A stretch of 64,000 nt of DNA from Butyrivibrio sp. INlla18 (GTDB lineage Bacteria; Bacillota; Clostridia; Lachnospirales; Lachnospiraceae): contig NZ_FMXK01000004.1 of the NCBI RefSeq assembly GCF_900103635.1, forward strand, positions 234,838-298,837. The letters run 5' to 3'. Shown here piece after piece: positions 59,120 to 64,000 of this stretch (position 1 is its first letter; each line of letters starts with the position of its first letter). The notes beneath the pieces were generated by a model. That model was not told the origin of the DNA. It saw only the letters and a program-made list of their open reading frames with translations, and ran no database searches. Position numbers and translations under genes: made by a program.

Positions 59120-61288
59120 ATGAGTTTAGATTCAAAGCATTCCAAAGGAGGATTCACACTTCCTGGTGAATCAGGTTACGAGAAGCTCACTTTGGAGCTT
59201 GCTGACAAATGGGGAGCTGACGTTATCAGAGATAGCGACGGAACAGTTCTCTCAGATGAGATCTTAGATTCAGGTTATGGAATTTATTCAACAATCTGTA
59301 TCATAAGAGACCACAATGAATGGGCCAATGCAAATAAAGACAAGCTTCAGCAGTCTTTTCTTATGACACAGCCTAAAGTAGCTGAAGATTCTTATGTTAT
59401 CTTCCATCTTATTGATGACTTTTTTGACCAGCAGTTCATGGTAAACGATAGCAAAGAATCAATGAAATACTGGCAGGTTTTTGACCGCACTACAGGTCAG
59501 GAGATCAGCAGCAACTTTTGGACTTATGAAAAAGAAGCTGGAAATGTCATTGTTAATAATGTCATTCCTTATCACAGCTATACTGTAAGCTTCCTTGCCT
59601 ACAGAATATGGGAAGAAATTTCCATGTACAACCACACCACAAACAACTGGGATAAAGAGCATTTGATGCCTATCGATCCTGTTTATCCTGAAACTCAGGA
59701 GTACATGCTCTCTTGGCTAAAGAACTGGTGTGAAACACATCCCGCAACTACAGTTGTCAGATTTACTTCAATGTTCTACAACTTTGTTTGGATCTGGGGA
59801 AGCAGCGAAAGAAACAGAAATCTTTTTACAGACTGGGGTTCATATGATTTCACTGTAAGCCCTAAGATGCTCGACAACTTCGCTGAGCGCTACGGTTACA
59901 AGCTTACTGCTGAAGATTTCATCAACAAGGGTGCGCTTCACGTAACACATCAGCCTCCAGTTAAGACTCAGCTTGATTACATGGATTTTGTTAATTCCTT
60001 CGTAGTTGAATTTGGTCGTAAGCTTGTTGACATGGTTCATGAATACGGCAAAAAAGCTTATGTATTCTACGATGACAGCTGGGTTGGTGTAGAGCCTTAC
60101 AGCAAGAGATTTAAAGACTTTGACTTCGATGGTCTTATCAAATGCGTATTCTCTGGCTATGAAGTAAGACTCTGTGCTGGCGCAGATATCGAAACACATG
60201 AACTTAGACTACATCCATATCTTTTCCCTGTTGGACTTGGCGGACTTCCAACTTTCGCTCCTGGCGGAGATCCAACAAGAGATGCAAAAGAATATTGGAA
60301 TCATACTAGAAGAGCTCTTTTAAGAGCAAAGATCGATAGGATTGGACTTGGCGGATACCTTCACCTTGTTGAAAACTATCCAGACTTTGTTGATTACATT
60401 GCAAAGATTTCTGATGAATTCAGAACAATAAGAGACCTTCATACAAATGGTTCGCCTTATACATTAGATGTTAATGTTGCTGTTCTTCACAGCTGGGGAA
60501 GTTTAAGAAGCTGGACACTTAGTGGACACTTCCACGAAACCTTTATGAATGATCTGATCCACATCAACGAAGCTCTTTCTGGACTTCCTGTTAATGTATC
60601 ATTCATAAGCTTTGAAGATGTAAAGACTACTGACCTTTCAAAATATCAGGTGATCATCAATGCTGGTGCCCAGGGCACTGCTTGGAGCGGCGGTGACAAT
60701 TGGAAAGACGACTCCATAGTTGAAACCCTCACTAAATGGGTATACGATGGCGGAACATTTATCGGTGTTAACGAGCCTTCTGCTGTTGACGGCTATAATA
60801 CAACCTTTAGAATGGCTCCAGTCCTTGGTGTAGACAAGAACACTTCACCTTATGTATGTCATGGAAAATGGGCATTTGATAAAACTGAAGTTGAAGGACT
60901 TATCCCTGAAGGAAGCTTTATTCCAGAAAGATGCCATGTTCATTTAACTGATGGAAACGCTAAAGTTCTAGCTGAAAAAGATGGAAATCCTCTTTTCACA
61001 GTTAACCACATCGGCAAGGGAAAAGGCATATACTTATCCACATTTGAAACTAATGTTTTAAACAACAGACTTCTTTTAAACATACTTATGTATGCTGCTG
61101 ACAAGTCATTAGCCCAGGAATACATAACAGACAATTCAAATATGGAATGCGCTTTCTATCCAGCAGACAAGAGACTTATTGTTATCAATAACTCAGATGC
61201 TGTACAGAGCACAACAGTAAAGACAGCATTTGGTGATAAAAAGTTTGAGAACGTAGCACCATTCGATACAGTGATAATACAGCTATAA
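59120..61288 (+). CDS. GH112 beta-galactoside phosphorylase (galactosyl-rhamnose type possible)
   Basis: 722-aa protein similar to 1,3-beta-galactosyl-N-acetylhexosamine phosphorylase (family GH112): N-terminal KGGFTLPGESGYEK, the catalytic region FYDDSWVGVEPYSKRF (Asp318/Asp319) and SGYEVRLCAGADIETHELRLHPY. GH112 enzymes phosphorolyse galacto-N-biose, lacto-N-biose or D-galactosyl-1,4-L-rhamnose to Gal-1-P and the acceptor. Pairing with GH105 points to the galactosyl-rhamnose type (inference; the sequence alone does not settle it). Intracellular, no signal peptide. A strong terminator follows. Confidence 0.88.
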   Translation: MSLDSKHSKGGFTLPGESGYEKLTLELADKWGADVIRDSDGTVLSDEILDSGYGIYSTICIIRDHNEWANANKDKLQQSFLMTQPKVAEDSYVIFHLIDDFFDQQFMVNDSKESMKYWQVFDRTTGQEISSNFWTYEKEAGNVIVNNVIPYHSYTVSFLAYRIWEEISMYNHTTNNWDKEHLMPIDPVYPETQEYMLSWLKNWCETHPATTVVRFTSMFYNFVWIWGSSERNRNLFTDWGSYDFTVSPKMLDNFAERYGYKLTAEDFINKGALHVTHQPPVKTQLDYMDFVNSFVVEFGRKLVDMVHEYGKKAYVFYDDSWVGVEPYSKRFKDFDFDGLIKCVFSGYEVRLCAGADIETHELRLHPYLFPVGLGGLPTFAPGGDPTRDAKEYWNHTRRALLRAKIDRIGLGGYLHLVENYPDFVDYIAKISDEFRTIRDLHTNGSPYTLDVNVAVLHSWGSLRSWTLSGHFHETFMNDLIHINEALSGLPVNVSFISFEDVKTTDLSKYQVIINAGAQGTAWSGGDNWKDDSIVETLTKWVYDGGTFIGVNEPSAVDGYNTTFRMAPVLGVDKNTSPYVCHGKWAFDKTEVEGLIPEGSFIPERCHVHLTDGNAKVLAEKDGNPLFTVNHIGKGKGIYLSTFETNVLNNRLLLNILMYAADKSLAQEYITDNSNMECAFYPADKRLIVINNSDAVQSTTVKTAFGDKKFENVAPFDTVIIQL

Positions 61289-61323
61289 ATCTATAGCTTT
61301 CCTTTTTTCATAGTGTGTGTTCA

Positions 61324-61357
61324 AAAAAAGACGGTGAATATGATCACCGTCTTTTTT
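61324..61357. terminator. Bidirectional terminator after GH112 and before S1-domain gene
   Basis: Stem GACGGTGA / TCACCGTC (61330-61337, 61344-61351), 6-nt loop, A run upstream and T6 downstream. Confidence 0.9.
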
Positions 61358-61360
61358 GTA

Positions 61361-62269
61361 TTAAAATCCTGCTTTTTTAAGAAGATCTCCAAGTGATGTT
61401 GTTGCTTCTCCATCACTCTCAAACTCTATCTTTTCCTCTGTTATCTCTGTTGCAGCAATTTCCTCTAATGCCTTCATACTAAGACTAAGCTTACCATCTT
61501 TGATTGCTGTAACCTTTACTTTTACCTTCTGTCCAACCTTTAATACTGAAGAAGGATGTGCAATTCTCTGGTTGCAGATCTGAGAAATGTGGACAAGTCC
61601 TGTCATTCCATTTCCAAGATTTACAAATGCTCCGTAGTTTTGAAGACTCTCAACAACGCCCTCTGTCACAAGTCCTACTTCAACATTTGATATCATCTCT
61701 GCTCTCTTAGCATCTGCCTGCTCCTTCAAGTATTCCTTACCAGAAAGGACAAGCTTTTTATTCTCTTCATCTGCTGTAATTACTTTGACCTTTAATGTCT
61801 TACCTACAAATGAATCAAGATCACTTTCATCTACATAATTAAGGTCAAGTTTTGAAGCTGGAATAAATCCTCTAATACCCTCAAGGAATACAACACAGCC
61901 GCTCTTAACAGCCTCTGATATCTTAACATCTACATATTCTTCAGAGTTCATAAGCTCTTTTAACTTATCCCAAGCAACTATCTGATTAGCTTCCTTTTTA
62001 GATAAAAGGATATTTCCATATCCATCATCTTTACTTACTACTGTTGCAGAAATCTCATCACCAACATGAATATCTCTGTGTATGCTAAACTTTGGATCAT
62101 CGCTCAGATCCTCAGCTCTAATGATACCCTGAGTGTAATACTTAAGATCAAGGACTACTTCAGTATCTTTTACATCGATAACTGTTCCCTCGAGTATGTC
62201 ACCCTCATTGATCTTACGAAAAGATCTGTCGATCTCATCTTTAAAGTCATTCATTGTTTCTTCTGCCAT
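61361..62269 (-). CDS. S1 RNA-binding domain protein (RpsA-like)
   Basis: 302-aa protein with three S1 domains: about 20-95 (EGDILEGTVIDVKDTEVVLDL), about 108-180 (DVKISEAVKSGCVVFLEGIRGFIPASKL) and about 195-265 (LVTEGVVESLQNYGAFVNL ... GLVHISQI). The first lacks the canonical His-Ile-Ser. Shorter than a six-domain Escherichia coli S1; similar multi-S1 proteins in Firmicutes act in translation or mRNA binding. Start at 62269 chosen for GGGGAGG 5 nt upstream. It is the end of the operon with the lipoprotein gene, whose stop lies 22 nt upstream. Confidence 0.85.
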   Translation of the reverse strand: MAEETMNDFKDEIDRSFRKINEGDILEGTVIDVKDTEVVLDLKYYTQGIIRAEDLSDDPKFSIHRDIHVGDEISATVVSKDDGYGNILLSKKEANQIVAWDKLKELMNSEEYVDVKISEAVKSGCVVFLEGIRGFIPASKLDLNYVDESDLDSFVGKTLKVKVITADEENKKLVLSGKEYLKEQADAKRAEMISNVEVGLVTEGVVESLQNYGAFVNLGNGMTGLVHISQICNQRIAHPSSVLKVGQKVKVKVTAIKDGKLSLSMKALEEIAATEITEEKIEFESDGEATTSLGDLLKKAGF

Positions 62270-62291
62270 GATATCCTCCCCAAGTACTTTT

Positions 62292-63290
62292 TTAGTCGAG
62301 TTCATTCCACTTAGCTACTTTATTATCAAGATCAGTAATATCTTCCTCATAGCCAAGTTCCTGAATATAGCCATTTAAAATAGGCAATAACTCATTCCTA
62401 TTATAAACCTTAATACCCTCTTTGTCGCAAGCTTCAATAAATCTTGCATCAAGATCAGTATCACTGCCATCTGAATATAGTACATAGTATTTATCTGCTC
62501 CACATTCAAGAACAGAAACATATGACCAATTGCCATCCGCATACATTTCAGCAAATATAGCAAAAGCCCTGTGATCATCTCCCATGTATTCTGCTTCACT
62601 TGCTACTGCCATTGTTTCATTGAAAAGATCTACTAGCTGTCCATCTTTATCAACAATATAAGTTTTATTTATCAAAAGATTTCCGCTACTACGTCCAAGT
62701 GGTTGAGACTTATAAGAAAGAAGCCCTCCCTGACCAACATATCCATATGTATACTCATCGCACATTGTGTCCTTGTATGAAACTAAATGTACTTCTCCAT
62801 CTTTTACAGCAAAGAATAAAAGACAATTATTCTCATCTTTATAGTTTGGATTATCTGGGACAAGAACCGCTAATATTGGGCTCTTTTTATCTTGATAAAA
62901 GAATGTATATGAAAGCTTCATTTCATCTCCCCATCCGCTCTTGCTGATGCCCGTCTTTATTTCTTCTAATGATATTGCATCACCTACTTTATAATCAAAG
63001 TAGTGCTCTCCATCGTAGGAATCAACTGATATCTCTACATCAGACACTGCAGAAGCAGTCTTTCCATCTACTCCAAGAAAGTTATATAACAGATCTACAG
63101 CTGGTACTTCTTTTTCTTCTTCTACTTCAGTTGTTTCTTCTGTGGCTTCAGCTGTTGTAGCTTCTAGTGAAGATTCCTCAGTACTAGACTGTCTTCCAAC
63201 CATCTCCTCATCAATTTCTTTTACTTTGACACTACCACAGCCTACTAACATCAGGCTGGCAACTAAGATCATTGCAATTCTTCTTTTCAT
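62292..63290 (-). CDS. Putative lipoprotein, function unknown
   Basis: 332-aa protein with lipoprotein signal (MKRRIAMILVASLMLVGC, Cys18) and a Thr/Glu-rich linker (about 30-60), followed by a beta-rich exported domain (about 70-325). I see no known fold. Start at 63290 chosen (GGAGG five nt upstream); ATG at 63293 would be too close. Upstream of the S1-domain gene in one transcript. Confidence 0.75.
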   Translation of the reverse strand: MKRRIAMILVASLMLVGCGSVKVKEIDEEMVGRQSSTEESSLEATTAEATEETTEVEEEKEVPAVDLLYNFLGVDGKTASAVSDVEISVDSYDGEHYFDYKVGDAISLEEIKTGISKSGWGDEMKLSYTFFYQDKKSPILAVLVPDNPNYKDENNCLLFFAVKDGEVHLVSYKDTMCDEYTYGYVGQGGLLSYKSQPLGRSSGNLLINKTYIVDKDGQLVDLFNETMAVASEAEYMGDDHRAFAIFAEMYADGNWSYVSVLECGADKYYVLYSDGSDTDLDARFIEACDKEGIKVYNRNELLPILNGYIQELGYEEDITDLDNKVAKWNELD

Positions 63291-63358
63291 CATACCCTCC
63301 TTAATATAAGCGTTATTAATACAACATTTCCCCAATAATGATATGTTGCATATAGAAC

Positions 63359-63411
63359 AAAGAGTCGCTCACGACTCTTTGCGTAGGAAATCCAAAGGAT
63401 TTTCCTATTGA
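63359..63411. repeat. Two tandem hairpins beside the tRNA terminator
   Basis: AAAGAGTCG / CGACTCTTT (63359-63367, 63372-63380) and TAGGAAATCC / GGATTTTCCTA (about 63384-63393, 63397-63407). No coding frame; could be transcript ends or remnants of a leader. Confidence 0.5.
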
Positions 63412-63412
63412 A

Positions 63413-63446
63413 TAAAAAAAATCTGTAAGCGATATGCTTACAGATT
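63413..63446 (-). terminator. Terminator of the tRNA/rRNA operon
   Basis: Minus-strand stem AATCTGTAAGC / GCTTACAGATT (63446-63436, 63430-63420), loop ATATC, T8 after it. Confidence 0.9.
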
Positions 63447-63452
63447 ATATAG

Positions 63453-63523
63453 AGGTGACAGGCGGATTTGAACCGCCGCTCAAGGTGTTGCAGACCTATG
63501 CCTTACCGCTTGGCTATGTCACC
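63453..63523 (-). tRNA. tRNA-Cys (GCA)
   Basis: 71-nt cloverleaf; acceptor GGTGACA / TGTCACC with discriminator U, as usual for Cys; anticodon loop CTGCAAC gives GCA; T arm GGCGGTTCAAATCCGCC. Confidence 0.95.
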
Positions 63524-63529
63524 ATATAA

Positions 63530-63601
63530 TGACTCCGACGAGAATCGAACTCGTGTTACCGCCGTGAAAGGGCGATGTCTTGACCGCTTGACCACGGAGC
63601 C
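63530..63601 (-). tRNA. tRNA-Glu (TTC)
   Basis: 72-nt cloverleaf; acceptor GGCTCCG / CGGAGTC (one G-U pair); anticodon loop CTTTCAC gives TTC; T arm ACGAGTTCGATTCTCGT. Confidence 0.95.
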
Positions 63602-63632
63602 GTATCAGACCGTAGTAACAGTCTTTTTTTAG

Positions 63633-63705
63633 CTCCCCCTGTCGGACTCGAACCAACGACACTTCGGTTAACAGCCGAATGCTCTACCGACTGAGCTAAG
63701 GAGGA
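63633..63705 (-). tRNA. tRNA-Asn (GTT)
   Basis: 73-nt cloverleaf; acceptor TCCTCCT / AGGGGGA with discriminator G; anticodon loop CTGTTAA gives GTT; T arm GTCGTTGGTTCGAGTCCGAC type. Confidence 0.95.
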
Positions 63706-63733
63706 TTATTAAAGATACCATATATACAAAATG

Positions 63734-63749
63734 CCATGCTACTGCATGG
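63734..63749 (-). other. Hairpin in the 23S-tRNA spacer
   Basis: CCATGC / GCATGG with a 4-nt loop (plus strand), followed on the minus strand by CATTTTG. May be a processing signal; too weak for a terminator. Confidence 0.35.
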
Positions 63750-63897
63750 TCCTTTTGCTTTGTACCTTCAAAACCGAACACTGATATCTAAATCCATTTC
63801 TTCTATACTAATCGGAAGTTCTGCTCTCGACTATTTCATAGTCTCGCCAGAACAACACTCGAACTAGATTCGGTAAAACCTCATCAAGTTCTCCTAG

Positions 63898-64000
63898 TTT
63901 GGATAAGCCCTCGACCTATTAGTACACATCAGCTGAACACGTTACCGTGCTTACACCTTGTGCCTATCTAACCTCGTACTCTCCAAGGGGTCTTACTGCC
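63898..64000 (-). rRNA. rrl: 23S rRNA, 3' end (partial)
   Basis: Minus-strand sequence ends in TAATAGGTCGAGGGCTTATCC, the typical 3' terminal segment of Firmicute 23S rRNA. The gene continues beyond the window. The 3' end position is estimated. No 5S rRNA is found between it and tRNA-Asn. Confidence 0.88.

Noticed and set aside
43841..61288. A dedicated ATPase gene for the two sugar ABC systems
   Set aside because: No Walker-type ATPase is present in either cluster; the only one in the window is the exporter at 3471-5204, which is a fused half-transporter of a different class.
63354..63380. Promoter or terminator for the lipoprotein gene
   Set aside because: The AAAGAGTCG hairpin lacks a T run on the right strand and no spaced -35/-10 pair could be found.

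Overview
The window looks like a chromosome segment from an anaerobic, low-to-moderate G+C Firmicute of the family Lachnospiraceae, most like Butyrivibrio or Pseudobutyrivibrio. I infer this from gene content and style: a one-chain pyruvate:ferredoxin oxidoreductase beside a small 2[4Fe-4S] ferredoxin, paired GlgC/GlgD, two LplA/B/C-type sugar ABC transporters with AraC-type regulators, a GH112 phosphorylase, and AGGAGG ribosome binding sites. I could not run a database search. Nearly all genes lie on the minus strand. Plus-strand islands are murC-dnaD-dnaI-prs, the DUF402 gene, mecA, ferredoxin and the GH105-GH112 pair.

Layout: 0-3.4 kb holds small regulator and membrane-protein operons (an XRE membrane regulator, DUF2975-XRE-CPBP, and a Ser/Tyr/Asp/Gly-tailed membrane protein). 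3.4-9.8 kb holds an ABC exporter, mfd, pth and spoVG. 9.8-12.2 kb is glgC-glgD. 12.5-17.7 kb is the plus-strand island of cell-wall, replication-initiation and PRPP genes; DnaA-box-like 9-mers cluster between murC and dnaD and recur after prs. 17.7-25.2 kb is a minus-strand operon: a membrane-anchored 853-aa protein, a GH2 beta-galactosidase, a stand-alone FakA C-terminal-like domain, a histidine phosphatase and a HAD phosphatase. 25.2-31.3 kb holds DUF402 and a housekeeping/wall operon (GH18-like, Sua5, rpiB, upp, dCMP deaminase, SleB-type hydrolase).

32.0-37.0 kb holds mecA, nifJ (PFOR) and a divergent ferredoxin sharing an intergenic region with a perfect cre-type palindrome. 37-41 kb is gdpP-rplI-dnaB. 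41-43.7 kb encodes a large surface protein with beta-helix repeats, pilin-like domains and a Pro-rich stalk. 43.8-50.6 kb is a two-component system plus sugar ABC transporter (kinase, regulator, binding protein, two permeases). 50.8-52.9 kb is rpsF-ssb-rpsR, a DUF951 mini-gene and a sirtuin. 53-61.3 kb is a second sugar transporter, an AraC regulator and a divergent GH105-GH112 operon. 61.4-63.3 kb is an S1-domain protein and a lipoprotein. The right end has tRNA-Cys, tRNA-Glu and tRNA-Asn downstream of a 23S rRNA gene whose 3' end enters the window; no 5S gene is visible there.

Most interesting: the 53-61 kb locus reads as uptake and phosphorolytic breakdown of rhamnogalacturonan-I fragments. 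GH105 would remove the unsaturated uronic acid and GH112 would phosphorolyse the exposed Gal-Rha (or a related galactoside). Other leads are the DnaA-box array by the helicase-loading genes, the terminator-like hairpin in the nifJ leader with the cre site, the 853-aa protein ending in a degenerate C39-like domain, and the orphan FakA-like domain.
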